From Negativicoccus massiliensis (GTDB lineage: Bacteria; Bacillota; Negativicutes; Veillonellales; Negativicoccaceae): a stretch of 64,000 nt of DNA. The notes under the pieces were generated by a model that saw nothing but the letters and a program-made list of their open reading frames with translations, did not search any database and had not been told where the DNA came from. Shown here in pieces: positions 27,479-37,634 of the stretch. A program made the translations under genes and the position numbers. The stretch spans positions 1,178,001-1,242,000 of the forward strand of contig LT700188.1 of the NCBI GenBank assembly GCA_900155405.1, in the 5' to 3' direction. Each line of letters begins with the position of its first letter. Positions within the stretch are counted from its first letter, which is position 1.

Positions 27479-28866
27479 CGGATTTTGTCGCGAAAGTAAA
27501 TGCTTTCGTGCGGGAGCAGGTGTTATTTGCGCCGGGCGACGCCATCTTGATCGGTTGCAGCGGCGGACCGGATTCGCTGGCCCTCGCGCTCTACCTGGCG
27601 GCGGCGCAAGAAGAGTTTCACATCACCGTGGGACTTGCGTATGTGCATCATCATTTACGCGCGGCGGCGGATGCGGAAGTCGAATTCGTGCGCGCCTTGG
27701 CGCAAGACTTGAAATTACCCTTCTACCGTTTGGACGCGGATGTGCCGCAGGCGGTGCGAACGACCGGCGACTCGGTCGAAACCGCGGCGCGGGCATTGCG
27801 TTACCGAGCGCTTGAAAAGTTGCGCGAGCAAGAGGGATACACTCTGCTTGCCGTGGCGCATCATGCCGATGACCAGGCGGAAACCGTGCTTCATCATGTA
27901 TTGCGCGGCACGGGTCTCGCGGGTCTTGGCGGCATGCGGGCGAGAAACGGCAATATCGTGCGTCCGTTTCTCGGCGTCACGCGGGCGGAAATCGAAACCT
28001 ATTTGACGCATTTTCCGTACACGCCCTGCATGGATGAGACGAATACGGATACGACCTATTTGCGCAACGCGCTGCGTCATGAAGTACTGCCGCGACTTGC
28101 GCGATATAATCCGCGCATTCGCGAACATTTGGTACAGCTCGCGACGACGGCCGCCGCGGATGACGAGTACTTGGACAATGTCATTGCCGACGTTCTCACG
28201 CGAATCACGCATCGTGAAGCGGAGACTATTGTTATTTCTCGCGGCGCGTTCAACGACTTGCCGAAGGCATTGCAACGGCGCGTCGTTCGCAAGTTGTGGC
28301 AAGAGGAAAGCGGTAGAACGCTTTCGTTCACGCATACCGAACGTCTTGTCGCCTGGTTCGCGACGGGAGAAACCGGTACCGAACAGACCTTGTACGGTCT
28401 GACGGCGGTGCTGACCGCGACCGATGCGTGGCTCGCGCCGCAAGCGACGGTCGCTGCGGAAACCGCTCCGCTGACACGGACCGCAGGCGATGGGCTGACG
28501 CTCGGGGACGTGCGGGTGCGCATCCGACCGCTGGCGGAAGGCGAAACGGCGCCATGGATCATTCCGGCGCGTGTTTTGACCGGTCCCTTGACATTGCGTT
28601 ACCGGCGCGCCGGCGATCGGATTCCGTTTCCTTTCGGCACGAAAAAATTGAGCGATTATTTTATTGATAGTAAAGTGCCGCGCCGTTGTCGTGACAGCGT
28701 CGTGCTGCTCGCCGATGACAGGCACGTATACGCGGCCTTTGATTATTTTACATTACATGATTTTTCAGGTGTTGCAACGGTCAATGACCGGCCGGAACGG
28801 CTGGCGATTGATGTGCAGAGGGGGACAAATAATGCATCCGAATATCGCCAAAATACTGGTGACTGA
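27475..28866 (+). CDS. tilS: tRNA(Ile)-lysidine synthase
   Basis: Attaches lysine to C34 of the tRNA-Ile CAU anticodon so that it reads AUA. The PP-loop IGCSGGPDSLALALYL (about residues 26-40) binds ATP; VAHHADDQAETVLHHVLRGTGLAGL and the NALRHEVLPRL segment are conserved, and a C-terminal TilS domain (LRYRRAGDRIPFPFGTKKL) completes 463 residues. The start is GTG 27475 within the upstream stop (GTGA), with GGGAGG at 27459. hpt follows with a 35-base overlap, the conserved tilS-hpt-ftsH order. Confidence 0.95.
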   Translation: MTDFVAKVNAFVREQVLFAPGDAILIGCSGGPDSLALALYLAAAQEEFHITVGLAYVHHHLRAAADAEVEFVRALAQDLKLPFYRLDADVPQAVRTTGDSVETAARALRYRALEKLREQEGYTLLAVAHHADDQAETVLHHVLRGTGLAGLGGMRARNGNIVRPFLGVTRAEIETYLTHFPYTPCMDETNTDTTYLRNALRHEVLPRLARYNPRIREHLVQLATTAAADDEYLDNVIADVLTRITHREAETIVISRGAFNDLPKALQRRVVRKLWQEESGRTLSFTHTERLVAWFATGETGTEQTLYGLTAVLTATDAWLAPQATVAAETAPLTRTAGDGLTLGDVRVRIRPLAEGETAPWIIPARVLTGPLTLRYRRAGDRIPFPFGTKKLSDYFIDSKVPRRCRDSVVLLADDRHVYAAFDYFTLHDFSGVATVNDRPERLAIDVQRGTNNASEYRQNTGD

Positions 28867-29371
28867 AGAAGAAATCCGCGACCGTGTCGCCGTATTGGGA
28901 CGGGAGATTACCAACGACTACCGCGGCAAAAAACTGCTTTTAGTCGGCATTTTGAAAGGTTCCGCGGTATTCATGGCCGATTTGATGCGCCAAATCGATT
29001 TGGACGTGCAAATCGATTTTATGGTGGTTTCGAGTTACAGCAACAGTACGCAGTCGCAGGGTCATATTCAGATCCGTAAAGACTTGAGCACGGATATTAA
29101 CGGCCGCGACGTGCTGGTGGTAGAGGATATGATCGACTCGGGCACGACGTTGTACTATCTGAATGAGATTTTGCAAGTGCGCGGCGCCAACTCCGTCGAA
29201 TTCGTCACTCTGTTGAACAAGCCGTCGCGCCGTGAAAAACAGGTCGACGTACGTTATATCGGTTTTGACGTGCCGAATGAATTCGTCGTCGGCTACGGCT
29301 TGGACTTCGCGGAAAATTATCGCAACCTTCCGTTCGTGGGTGTTCTCAAACCGGAGTGCTACGAATCATAA
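28832..29371 (+). CDS. hpt: Hypoxanthine phosphoribosyltransferase
   Basis: Salvages hypoxanthine and guanine using PRPP. ATG 28832 follows GAGGGGGAC and lies inside the tilS 3' end; it gives 179 residues beginning MHPNIAKILVTEEEIRDRV. The PRPP-binding loop VVEDMIDSGTTLYYLNE, the LLVGILKGSAVFMADL segment and FVVGYGLDFAENYRNLP are typical. An in-frame upstream extension into tilS is not supported by homology. Confidence 0.96.
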   Translation: MHPNIAKILVTEEEIRDRVAVLGREITNDYRGKKLLLVGILKGSAVFMADLMRQIDLDVQIDFMVVSSYSNSTQSQGHIQIRKDLSTDINGRDVLVVEDMIDSGTTLYYLNEILQVRGANSVEFVTLLNKPSRREKQVDVRYIGFDVPNEFVVGYGLDFAENYRNLPFVGVLKPECYES

Positions 29372-29400
29372 TTGTAAAAAAATTCTCATCATGATAAAAT
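29372..29400 (+). promoter_or_regulatory. Putative promoter of ftsH
   Basis: TTGTAA (29372-29377), 17-base spacer, TAAAAT (29395-29400), 48 bases before the TTG start. Confidence 0.45.
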
Positions 29401-29447
29401 GAAATGACATTCTGTTGGGAATTGACCCATGAGAAAGGGGAAGTCAT

Positions 29448-31445
29448 TTGAATCGATTTATAAAAAACGTCAGCTTGTACGTTCTGCTGATTATTATTGC
29501 GGTATCGATGTTTACGAACTTCGTGGAGCCGCAGGAAAAGAAGTCGGATCTTACGTATTCGAATTTCTTGACGCAAGTCGAGCAGAAAAATGTGGAATAT
29601 GTCACGCTGACGAATAATTCCATTGCCGGTAAACTTAAAAACGGCACGGAATTTACCACCTACGCGCCGAATAATGATGCGCAGTTGTTGCCGATTTTAC
29701 GTGCCAACAACGTGACCATTCAGGCCAAACCGCCGGAACAACCGTCCTGGTGGTTGAGCATGTTGACTTCGCTGTTGCCGATCCTGCTTTTGATCGGCGT
29801 CTGGTTCTTTATCATGAACCAAACGCAGGGCGGCGGCGGTCGCGTGATGAACTTCGGTAAGTCGCGCGCGAAAATGCATGAAGAAGGCAAAGTGCATGTC
29901 ACTTTTGCCGATGTCGCAGGGGAAGAAGAAGCTAAACAGGAATTGACGGAAGTCGTTGATTTCCTGAAACATCCGGGTAAATATAACGCCATCGGCGCGA
30001 AAATTCCGAAAGGCATTTTGCTCTTCGGTCCGCCCGGTACCGGTAAAACGCTCCTGGCGAAAGCCGTTGCCGGCGAAGCGAATGTGCCGTTTTTCAGTAT
30101 CAGCGGTTCGGACTTCGTCGAAATGTTTGTCGGCGTCGGCGCGTCCCGTGTCCGTGATTTGTTTGTGCAAGCGAAGAAAAACGCGCCCTGTATCGTTTTT
30201 ATCGATGAAATCGACGCGGTCGGTCGCCAGCGCGGTTCCGGCCTCGGCGGCGGTCACGACGAACGCGAACAAACGTTGAACCAACTTTTGGTCGAGATGG
30301 ACGGTTTCGGCGCGAACGAAGGCATCATTACGCTCGCGGCGACGAACCGACCGGATATTTTGGATCCGGCGCTCTTGCGTCCGGGCCGTTTTGACCGTCA
30401 GGTCGTAGTCAGCCGTCCGGATTTGCGCGGACGGGAAGCGATTCTGAAAGTCCACGCGAAAAATAAACCTTTGGAAGGCGATATCGACCTTAAAATTATC
30501 GCCAAGAAAACGCCGGGCTTTACCGGCGCGGATCTGGCCAACCTCTTGAACGAAGCGGCGCTGTTGGCGGCGCGGCAAAACAAGAAAACGATCGGCATGG
30601 CGGAACTCGAAGAAGCGAGTGAAAAAGTCGCCTACGGTCCGGAACGCCGCAGCCATGTGGTGAGCGAACGGGAACGCAAAATTACCGCGTACCATGAATC
30701 GGGTCACGCGATTATCGCCGAACTGATGCCGGAAGCGGATAAAGTTCACAAAGTGACGATCGTACCGCGCGGCCAGGCGGGCGGCTATACCATGACGCTG
30801 CCGCAGGAAGAACGCGCGTACATTACCAAGTCGCAACTCTTATCCGAAATTCGCGTCTTGATGGGCGGTCGCGTGGCGGAAGAAATCACATTCAACGAGA
30901 TCTCTTCCGGCGCCTCCAACGATTTGGAACGCGTCACCCAAATTTTACGCAATATGATTACTCGTTGGGGCATGAGCACGCGCTTGGGTCCGATGACATT
31001 CGGGGAACATCAGGAACAGATTTTCCTCGGCAAACAACTCGGCTCCGAACGCAACTACGGCGAAGATATCGCCACCGCGATTGACGAAGAAATGCGTAAA
31101 TACGCGGAAGAAGCCTACGCGGAAACGAAAAAGCTGTTGCTCGAAAATCAGGATGTATTGGAAGCGATGGCGCAGGCGCTTTTGGAAGTCGAAACGATCG
31201 ACTCCAAGCAGGTCGCCAACCTTTTCAAATACAAATCGATCACGCCGCCGCCGGGCGCATCGCAGGCGGAGGATCTTGATGACGGAACGACGGTGGAAGC
31301 GCCGCCGCTTCCGGATCTGACGGCCGAACAGCCGTGGCGTCAACCGCCGCCGGCGCCGCCGGTCGCTCCGAAGCCGGGACCGGAAACCCCGCCTTCACCG
31401 AGCGGTGATGTGCCGCCGAAAGATCGCTGGCACCGCGAGGACTGA
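29448..31445 (+). CDS. ftsH: ATP-dependent zinc metalloprotease FtsH
   Basis: Membrane-anchored AAA+ protease that degrades unassembled membrane and regulatory proteins. TTG 29448 follows AAAGGGGAAG. Two membrane segments (about residues 7-23 and 103-124) flank an extracytoplasmic domain. Walker A GPPGTGKT (about 195), Walker [12 protein letters not shown], the arginine-finger region [20 protein letters not shown] and the zinc site HESGH (about 415-419) are present. The final ~60 residues are proline-rich and variable. Total length 665. It closes the tilS-hpt-ftsH group. Confidence 0.97.
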   Translation: MNRFIKNVSLYVLLIIIAVSMFTNFVEPQEKKSDLTYSNFLTQVEQKNVEYVTLTNNSIAGKLKNGTEFTTYAPNNDAQLLPILRANNVTIQAKPPEQPSWWLSMLTSLLPILLLIGVWFFIMNQTQGGGGRVMNFGKSRAKMHEEGKVHVTFADVAGEEEAKQELTEVVDFLKHPGKYNAIGAKIPKGILLFGPPGTGKTLLAKAVAGEANVPFFSISGSDFVEMFVGVGASRVRDLFVQAKKNAPCIVFIDEIDAVGRQRGSGLGGGHDEREQTLNQLLVEMDGFGANEGIITLAATNRPDILDPALLRPGRFDRQVVVSRPDLRGREAILKVHAKNKPLEGDIDLKIIAKKTPGFTGADLANLLNEAALLAARQNKKTIGMAELEEASEKVAYGPERRSHVVSERERKITAYHESGHAIIAELMPEADKVHKVTIVPRGQAGGYTMTLPQEERAYITKSQLLSEIRVLMGGRVAEEITFNEISSGASNDLERVTQILRNMITRWGMSTRLGPMTFGEHQEQIFLGKQLGSERNYGEDIATAIDEEMRKYAEEAYAETKKLLLENQDVLEAMAQALLEVETIDSKQVANLFKYKSITPPPGASQAEDLDDGTTVEAPPLPDLTAEQPWRQPPPAPPVAPKPGPETPPSPSGDVPPKDRWHRED

Positions 31446-31451
31446 ACATAC

Positions 31452-31489
31452 AAAAAACGACTGCATCGCATGATGCGGTCGTTTTTTTA
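31452..31489 (+). terminator. Terminator of ftsH
   Basis: AAAAAACGACTGCATC-GCA-TGATGCGGTCGTTTTTTT hairpin shortly after the stop. Confidence 0.9.
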
Positions 31490-31513
31490 TGTTAACAACA
31501 GCATGAGGATAAC

Positions 31514-31542
31514 TTGACAAATTGTAAACCTGTTTTTATAAT
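31514..31542 (+). promoter_or_regulatory. Promoter of birA-coaX-dusB
   Basis: TTGACA (31514-31519), 17-base spacer, TATAAT (31537-31542), 37 bases before birA. Confidence 0.85.
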
Positions 31543-31579
31543 AAGAATACATTCATCACGTAAAAAGGAGTGGCAAAGC

Positions 31580-32563
31580 ATGCGCAATAAGATTTTGGAT
31601 TACTTCCGAAACGCTCACGGCGAGTACGTTTCGGGGCAACAAATTTCCGATGATCTGAAAGTTTCACGAACCGCCATTTGGAAACATATCAAGGTTCTTA
31701 AAGAACGCGGTTACGTATTTGAGTCGAGCACGCGCAAAGGGTACCGGTTGCTGCATGCGCCCAACCTTCTGACGGAACTTGAAATCAATAGTGTTCTTTC
31801 TACCGAATCGTTCGGGCGCAATATTATTTATCGTGAGACCGCGCCCTCCACGAACGCCATCGCCAAGGAAGAAGCGCGCCGCGGCGCGCCGGAAGGAACG
31901 ATTGTGGTCGCCGAAGAGCAGACCGGCGGTCGCGGTCGTCTGCAGCGCGCGTGGTTTTCCCCCTATGCCAAAGGGATTTGGTTCTCGCTGATTTTGCGGC
32001 CGCATTTCTCGCCGCTCGAAGCGTCGAAGTGCACGTTATTGGCCGCCGTTGCTCTGGTGCGTGCGTTCCATCAGGCGGGGCTCACCGAAGCCGGCATCAA
32101 ATGGCCGAATGATTTACTGGTGAAACGTCGCAAAATCGTCGGCATCTTGACGGAAATGGACGCGACGATGGAAGAGATCAATTACATCGTCATGGGGATG
32201 GGCATCAACACTGATGTCGCCCGTGTCGATTTGCCGGAAGACTTGCGGGATAAAGCGACTTCGTTTTTGCTGGAAGGCGTACGTATTCCGCGCAAAGAAT
32301 TGCTTAATTTGATCTTGGTGGAGCTCGAAACACTGTATGCGGAAGTGGAAACGAACGGCTTCGCTACCATTCTTGACGAATGGCGCAAATATTCGGTGAC
32401 GCTCGGCCGCGATATCAATGTCATCACGCCGGGCTACACGTACAGCGGTAAAGCGGTGGATATCGACTCTGACGGTTGCCTCCTGGTGGAAACGGATCAC
32501 GGCGTCGAACGCGTACTGGCGGGCGAGGTTTCGATTCGCTACAAAGATGAACCTGCGCTATAA
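31580..32563 (+). CDS. birA: Bifunctional biotin-protein ligase / biotin operon repressor
   Basis: Activates biotin to biotinyl-AMP and attaches it to carboxyl-carrier proteins. The ATG at 31580 follows AAGGAGTGG; it gives 327 residues. The N-terminal winged helix (about 1-62: [20 protein letters not shown]) indicates a group II, DNA-binding form that also represses biotin genes. The catalytic core has [32 protein letters not shown] and the C-terminal SH3-like domain. coaX follows after 11 bases. Confidence 0.95.
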   Translation: MRNKILDYFRNAHGEYVSGQQISDDLKVSRTAIWKHIKVLKERGYVFESSTRKGYRLLHAPNLLTELEINSVLSTESFGRNIIYRETAPSTNAIAKEEARRGAPEGTIVVAEEQTGGRGRLQRAWFSPYAKGIWFSLILRPHFSPLEASKCTLLAAVALVRAFHQAGLTEAGIKWPNDLLVKRRKIVGILTEMDATMEEINYIVMGMGINTDVARVDLPEDLRDKATSFLLEGVRIPRKELLNLILVELETLYAEVETNGFATILDEWRKYSVTLGRDINVITPGYTYSGKAVDIDSDGCLLVETDHGVERVLAGEVSIRYKDEPAL

Positions 32564-32574
32564 AGGAGAACTCT

Positions 32575-33339
32575 ATGTTACTTGTCATGGACGTCGGCAA
32601 TACGAATATCGTGCTCGGCGTATTTGAAGGTCACGAACTCAAGGATTCGTGGCGGATTTCTACGGATCGTTTGCGGACGACCGATGAATATGGCGTATTA
32701 ATCGGCAACTTATTCCACTACAACAAGGTCAAGATGACGGATGTGGAAGCGATTATGGTATCGTCCGTTGTGCCTCCGGTCAATCCGACGTTGGAACGAA
32801 TGGCGTTGCGCTATTTTAACGTGCAAGCGACATTTGTCGGCCCGGGCACGAAGACCGGCATGAATATTAAATATGAAAATCCGCGGGAAGTCGGCGCGGA
32901 CCGTATCGTCAACGCCGTGGCCGCCTACGAACGTTTCGGCGGACCGCTGGTGGTCATTGACTTCGGTACGGCGACGACCTATTGCGCCATCTCGGAAAAA
33001 GGCGATTACCTGGGCGGCGCGATTGCTCCCGGCGTCGGCATTTCGATGGAAGCGCTCTTTCAGCGCGCCGCGAAGTTGCCGCGTATCGAACTCAAGAAAA
33101 CGGATGGCGTCATCTGCAAAAATACGATCGCCAGCATGCAGGCCGGCGTTTTCTACGGCTATGTCGGTCAGGTCGACGGCATCGTCAATCGCATGAAGCA
33201 GGAGCTGGGCGATGACGCGGCGGTCGTAGCTACCGGCGGTTTGGCGGCGTTGATCGCGGGGGAATCGCAGACGATCGACTATGTCGCGCCGATGTTGACT
33301 TTGGAAGGACTTTTACTCTTATATGAACGCAACAAATAA
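32575..33339 (+). CDS. coaX: Type III pantothenate kinase
   Basis: Phosphorylates pantothenate, the first step of coenzyme A synthesis; an ASKHA-fold enzyme that is not feedback-inhibited. The N-terminal phosphate loop [15 protein letters not shown], the [15 protein letters not shown] block with the catalytic Asp, and [11 protein letters not shown] are all present; 254 residues is normal. AAGGAG precedes ATG 32575. The birA-coaX-dusB order is common in Firmicutes. It overlaps dusB by 17 bases. Confidence 0.96.
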   Translation: MLLVMDVGNTNIVLGVFEGHELKDSWRISTDRLRTTDEYGVLIGNLFHYNKVKMTDVEAIMVSSVVPPVNPTLERMALRYFNVQATFVGPGTKTGMNIKYENPREVGADRIVNAVAAYERFGGPLVVIDFGTATTYCAISEKGDYLGGAIAPGVGISMEALFQRAAKLPRIELKKTDGVICKNTIASMQAGVFYGYVGQVDGIVNRMKQELGDDAAVVATGGLAALIAGESQTIDYVAPMLTLEGLLLLYERNK

Positions 33340-34390
33340 TACACCCGCCATCGGCGGCGTGAAGCTGCGCAACCGCGTGGCGCTCGCGCCGATGGCGGGC
33401 ATTTGCGATCAAACGTACCGACGACTTGCGACGGCGCAGGGCGTCGGTTTCGTTTGTACGGAAATGATCAGCGCTAAAGGGCTTTTATATCATAATGAAA
33501 AAACGCTTCGCATGTTGGCGTTGGCGGAAGATGAGCATCCGGTCGCGGTGCAGATCTTCGGACATGTACCGGAAGAATTGGCGAAAGCGGCGCAAATCGT
33601 CGCGCAAGCGGGCGCAGATATCATTGATCTCAACATGGGATGTCCCGTCGCCAAAGTGGTCAAAAACGGCGACGGTTCGGCACTTTTGCGTGACGTGCCG
33701 CAGGCGGCCGCCTGCATCGCCGCGATGGCGGACGCGGTAGACGTGCCGGTCACGGCGAAAATTCGTCTCGGTTGGGATGACGATTCCCGCAACGCAGTGG
33801 CGGTGGCGCGCGCTTTGGCCTGTCTCTTTTAAACAACTAGATGGGGATAAGAGACAGAAGACGCCGCGCGGGATCGCCGAATTGAAAAAAAAATGCTTTC
33901 CGCCGGCGCCGCCGCGCTTACCGTGCACGGGCGCACGCGCGAACAGGGATACAGCGGTAAAGCGGACTGGCGGGCGATCGCCGAAGTCGTCGCCGCGGTC
34001 GAGATTCCCGTTTGGGGAAACGGCGATGTGGTTAACGGACCGAGCGCGGCCCGTCTGCTTGCGGAAACCAACGCGGCCGGCGTCGCCATTGGTCGCGCCG
34101 CCATGGGCAATCCCTTTATTTTTCATGAAGTCACGACCTATCTCGCGAGCGGTGAAACCGTCGCGCCGCCGACGGAGGCGGAACGCTTGACCATGTGCCG
34201 CCGGCACTTGCATATGCTCGCCGACGAAAAAGGGGAAGCAGTGGCCGTTCGGCAAATGCGTACGCACGCGATCGGCTACCTGCGCGGCTTGCGCAACTCC
34301 GCCGCCTTACGACGGGAATTGATGCAGGCGGAAACGCTCGCGCGCTGGGATGAACTCCTGGCGAAAGCGCTTTCTTTTGTCACGGCGTAA
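33323..34390 (+). pseudogene. dusB: tRNA-dihydrouridine synthase B, split by a 78-bp probable artefact
   Basis: FMN-dependent reduction of uridine to dihydrouridine in tRNA. The upstream part (33323-33820) carries LAPMAGICDQTYRRLA, MGCPVAKVVKNGDGSALL and VTAKIRLGWDDD; the downstream part (33899-34390) carries AGAAALTVHGRTREQGYSG and IPVWGNGDVV. They are in the same frame and meet as ARALA|SAGAAALTVHG when 33821-33898 is removed, giving 329 residues, the family length. As written, a TAA at 33830-33832 truncates the protein. The insert is a sequencing-library adapter plus a copy of ppx sequence, so the organism probably has an intact gene. Start ATG 33323 overlaps coaX. Confidence 0.9.
33820..33898. 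other. Probable mate-pair junction adapter plus chimeric ppx fragment (assembly artefact)
   Basis: 33820-33857 reads as two facing Tn5 mosaic ends: CTGTCTCTT...ACT followed by AGATG...ATAAGAGACAG. This is the 38-bp Nextera mate-pair junction layout, with five mismatches by my alignment. 33858-33898 then matches ppx from 27083 onward, with about four mismatches over 42 bases. A circularised fragment running from 27083 to 33820 (6.7 kb) would give exactly this order and orientation. Confidence 0.9.
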
Positions 34391-34404
34391 TATACAAATG
34401 TGCG

Positions 34405-34433
34405 TGGACTCAGTTCGCGTACTGTGATATAAT
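34405..34433 (+). promoter_or_regulatory. Promoter of greA
   Basis: TGGACT (34405-34410), 17-base spacer, TATAAT (34428-34433) with an extended -10 TGA immediately before it. Confidence 0.6.
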
Positions 34434-34494
34434 TCAAATAATATTGTTTTGCCTATATGGTATTCATTTATATAAGTTAGGAGTTTGGAACGAT

Positions 34495-34980
34495 ATGACG
34501 CAGGGAATGGAAGTCAGCGCCGCTTTCTTGGAAGAGATGAAAGAGGAGCTCGCTCAATTAAAATCAAAGACCCGTTTGGAAGTGGCGGAACGCTTGAAAG
34601 AAGCCATCGCGCTCGGGGATTTAAGTGAAAACTCGGAATATGAAGACGCCAAAAATCAGCAGGCGTTTGTCGAAGGCCGGATCGCCGAACTGGAAGAACG
34701 CATTCGCAACGCGGTGATTATCGCCAATCCGAAAGGCAAGAAAGTATCGCTCGGCTCGGTCGTCACCATCAAAGACCAGAACGGGGAAACGCTTGAATAC
34801 ACGATCGTCGGTTCCGCGGAAGCCGATCCGTTTGAAGATAAAATCTCCAACGAATCCCCCGTCGGTAAAGCGCTGATCGGCAAGAAAGCCAAAGATAAAG
34901 TAACCGTGCAGGCGCCGGAGCAGGTACTCGAATACGAGATCGTTAAAGTCGTGAATACTTCCGGCAAAAAGAAAGCGTAG
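34495..34980 (+). CDS. greA: Transcription elongation factor GreA
   Basis: Rescues backtracked RNA polymerase by stimulating transcript cleavage. ATG 34495 follows TTAGGAG (34477-34483) and gives 161 residues. The N-terminal coiled coil carries the acidic tip signature IALGDLSENSEYEDAKNQQ and the C-terminal FKBP-like domain has GSVVTIKDQNGETLEYTIVG and ISNESPVGKALIGKKAKD. An in-frame ATG at 34444 lacks a ribosome binding site. Confidence 0.96.
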   Translation: MTQGMEVSAAFLEEMKEELAQLKSKTRLEVAERLKEAIALGDLSENSEYEDAKNQQAFVEGRIAELEERIRNAVIIANPKGKKVSLGSVVTIKDQNGETLEYTIVGSAEADPFEDKISNESPVGKALIGKKAKDKVTVQAPEQVLEYEIVKVVNTSGKKKA

Positions 34981-34999
34981 CGCGTTCGTAAGATCCTCA

Positions 35000-35045
35000 A
35001 AAGAAGAAGAAATACAAAAAAGTGTAATTTTTCTCTTCTTTTTAT
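35000..35045 (+). terminator. Terminator of greA
   Basis: AAAAGAAGAAGAAA pairs with TTTTTCTCTTCTTTTT across an AT-rich loop, ending in T5. Confidence 0.6.
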
Positions 35046-35116
35046 GTAAAAAAAGTATAATCTTTGAAAAATATAGGTTAACAAAAACTAAAATTTGCGA
35101 AAAATTTGCTTATAAG

Positions 35117-35153
35117 GAAGCCCCGCGGCCTCGCGCTCGGGGCTTCTTTTTTT
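35117..35153 (+). terminator. Second terminator, ahead of speF1
   Basis: GAAGCCCCG (35117-35125) and CGGGGCTTC (35138-35146) with a T7 tail. Lying about 70 bases after the greA terminator and beyond a TATAAT-containing stretch, it could end a short untranslated RNA from 35050-35150 or simply back up greA termination. Confidence 0.85.
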
Positions 35154-35290
35154 ATAAGTGAAAGCTTGACTTATAGATTTGCTGTATTATTCAAAAGGCG
35201 CCGGCTCGCCTATACTGATGATGAGGACAACAGGCATTGATCAAGCGCGCAGTCGATGCCATGGTAAAAAATGTACAGGAGGATTGTTTC

Positions 35291-37594
35291 ATGGAACTGT
35301 TAAACGTCATCTGCAGCAAGGCTGCATACGAATGCTTTGACTTGCTTTCCGATCGTGAAGTTCTTTTTTTAGAAGATGTCATCGATAATTTCGAGGTGGA
35401 TTTAACTTCGGCGGCGGTCGTGATCGTCACGGAAGATGAAACGGATTGCCTGCAACGATTCATTGATTCGGCGCTGAATATTCCGATGTTCGTCATCCGC
35501 ACGCGCCGGGACACTCAAATTCCGCTGGATCTCCTGGCGGCCGGCGTTCACGTCATGGACGTCAACGAATTTGATCGCGACCTGTTCGGACGCCAGATCG
35601 AACAGGCGGCCAAAGATTATGAAAAAGAAATTTTACCCCCGTTCTTCCGTGAAATGACCGAATATGTGGGGACCGGTAACATGACGCTGGCGACGCCGGG
35701 TCACCATGGCGGTCAGTTCTTCCGTAAGCATCCGGCCGGACGTGCGTTGTATGACTGGTTCGGTGAAAATCTGTTCCGCTCCGATATGAGCTCGTCCGAC
35801 GTACGCATGGGCGATCTTCTGATTCACGAAGGGGCTCCGGCGGAAGCGGAAAAACACGCGGCGAAAGTGTTTAACGCCGACTCGACCTATTTCGTTATGA
35901 ACGGCACGTCGACGGCCAATAAGGTCGTCATCAACGCGCTCTTGCATCCGGGCGATGTCGTATTATTCGACCGCAACAACCACAAATCCGTGCACCACGG
36001 CGCGTTGGTACAGGTCGGCGCGAAACCGGTGTATTTGGAAACCGGACGCAACCCGTTCGGCTTTATCGGCGGCGTGGATGAACATTGCTTTGAAGAAGAC
36101 TATCTGCGCGCGGAAATCGCCAAAGTCGATCCGGAAAAAGCTAAAGCGAAACGTCCGTTCCGTTTGGCGCTGATCCAGCTCGGTACCTATGACGGCACGA
36201 TTTATAACGCGCGTCAGGTCATCGACCGCATCGGCCATCTGTGCGACTACATTCTCTTCGACTCCGCTTGGGTCGGTTATGAACAATTTATTCCGATGCT
36301 GCGCGACTGCAGTCCGCTGCTTTTGGAACTCGGACCGGATGATCCGGGCGTCATGGTCACGCAGTCGGTTCACAAACAGCTCGCCGGCTTCTCGCAGGCC
36401 TCCCAAATTCATAAAAAAGACAGTCATATTAAAGATCAGCCGCGGTACTGCAACGACGATTGCTTCAATAACGCGTTCATGCTGCACGCGTCGACCTCGC
36501 CGTTCTACGCGATTTTCGCCTCGCTGGACGTCAACGCGAAGATCCACGAAGGCGAAGCGGGACGCAAACTGTGGGCCGATACCGTCAAACTCGGCATTGA
36601 TATCCGCAAAGAAATCATCAAAAACTGTCACTACTTCAAGCCGTTTATTCCGGAAACGATCGACGGCAAAGCGTGGGAAGATTACGACACCAACATCATC
36701 GCCAATGATGTCCGCTTCTTCCGCATGAACCCGAAAGACAGCTGGCACGGCTTTGAAGCGTACGGTAAAAACCAGTACGTCATTGATCCGTGTAAATTGC
36801 TCCTTTACACGCCGGGCATCAATAAAAAAACCTGGGAATATGAAGACTTCGGGATTCCGGCGGGATTGCTTTCCAACTACCTGCGGGAACACGGCATGAC
36901 ACCGGAAAAGAGCGACTTGAACTCGATTCTCTTCCTGCTCACGCCGGCCGAAACCTACACGAAGATGCAGAACCTCATTTCGCTCCTCGTGCGGTTTGAA
37001 ACCTGTCTGGACGAAGACCTGCCGCTTTCGCAAGTCTTGCCGAAAATTTATAAGCAGAACGAAGCCCGTTATAAAGGCTACACGATCCGTCAACTCTGCC
37101 AGGAAATGCATGAGTTCTACAAATCGCGCCGCGTGAACATTCTGCAGAAGCGCTTGTTCCGCAAGGACTACCTGCCGGAAGTCGCGATGAGCGCGAAAGA
37201 CGCGAACTATGAATTCGTCGCGGGCAACTGGGAAAAAGTCACCCTCGATCAAATCAAAGGCCGCGTGGCTCTGGAAGGCGCGTTGCCGTACCCGCCGGGA
37301 ATCATCACGATTGATCCGGGCGAACGCTGGGGCGACACCGTCATCGAATATTTCCGCGCCTTGGAAGACACGATCAACTTGTTACCTGGCTTTGCCGGTG
37401 AAATTCAGGGCGTGCACTTCGAAGAAATCGACGGTAAAACGCGCGCGGTAGCGTATGTTTTGAAAGACGAAAGCGTCATTCAAAACGCGCCGACGCATCG
37501 CGCCGACGCCAAAGAGAAAGCGACGAGCGCGCCGACGACGGTCAAAAAAGAAAACGCGGATAGTAAAACGGCCGCGAAAACGACGAAAAAATAA
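35291..37594 (+). CDS. speF: Orn/Lys/Arg decarboxylase, ornithine decarboxylase-like (copy 1)
   Basis: PLP-dependent fold-I amino-acid decarboxylase; with the PotE-like antiporter next door it should convert ornithine to putrescine and export it, consuming protons. ATG 35291 follows AGGAGG (35277-35283); the protein is 767 residues. An N-terminal wing domain, the TPGHHGGQFFRKHPAGRALYD entry, the PLP-lysine motif TQSVHKQLAG and C-terminal domain LPYPPGI are present. The final ~45 residues form a Lys/Ala/Thr-rich tail absent from copy 2. The two copies are clearly homologous along their length. Substrate specificity (ornithine versus lysine) is inferred from the neighbour. Confidence 0.9.
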   Translation: MELLNVICSKAAYECFDLLSDREVLFLEDVIDNFEVDLTSAAVVIVTEDETDCLQRFIDSALNIPMFVIRTRRDTQIPLDLLAAGVHVMDVNEFDRDLFGRQIEQAAKDYEKEILPPFFREMTEYVGTGNMTLATPGHHGGQFFRKHPAGRALYDWFGENLFRSDMSSSDVRMGDLLIHEGAPAEAEKHAAKVFNADSTYFVMNGTSTANKVVINALLHPGDVVLFDRNNHKSVHHGALVQVGAKPVYLETGRNPFGFIGGVDEHCFEEDYLRAEIAKVDPEKAKAKRPFRLALIQLGTYDGTIYNARQVIDRIGHLCDYILFDSAWVGYEQFIPMLRDCSPLLLELGPDDPGVMVTQSVHKQLAGFSQASQIHKKDSHIKDQPRYCNDDCFNNAFMLHASTSPFYAIFASLDVNAKIHEGEAGRKLWADTVKLGIDIRKEIIKNCHYFKPFIPETIDGKAWEDYDTNIIANDVRFFRMNPKDSWHGFEAYGKNQYVIDPCKLLLYTPGINKKTWEYEDFGIPAGLLSNYLREHGMTPEKSDLNSILFLLTPAETYTKMQNLISLLVRFETCLDEDLPLSQVLPKIYKQNEARYKGYTIRQLCQEMHEFYKSRRVNILQKRLFRKDYLPEVAMSAKDANYEFVAGNWEKVTLDQIKGRVALEGALPYPPGIITIDPGERWGDTVIEYFRALEDTINLLPGFAGEIQGVHFEEIDGKTRAVAYVLKDESVIQNAPTHRADAKEKATSAPTTVKKENADSKTAAKTTKK

Positions 37595-37634
37595 TCGCCC
37601 GAGTGGCGATTGTATCTAAAAGGATGCGATCACT

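Noticed and set aside
33323-34390. Genuine disruption of dusB by a small mobile element
   Set aside because: The insert has no target duplication or terminal repeats of an element; it matches a library junction adapter and a nearby gene fragment instead.
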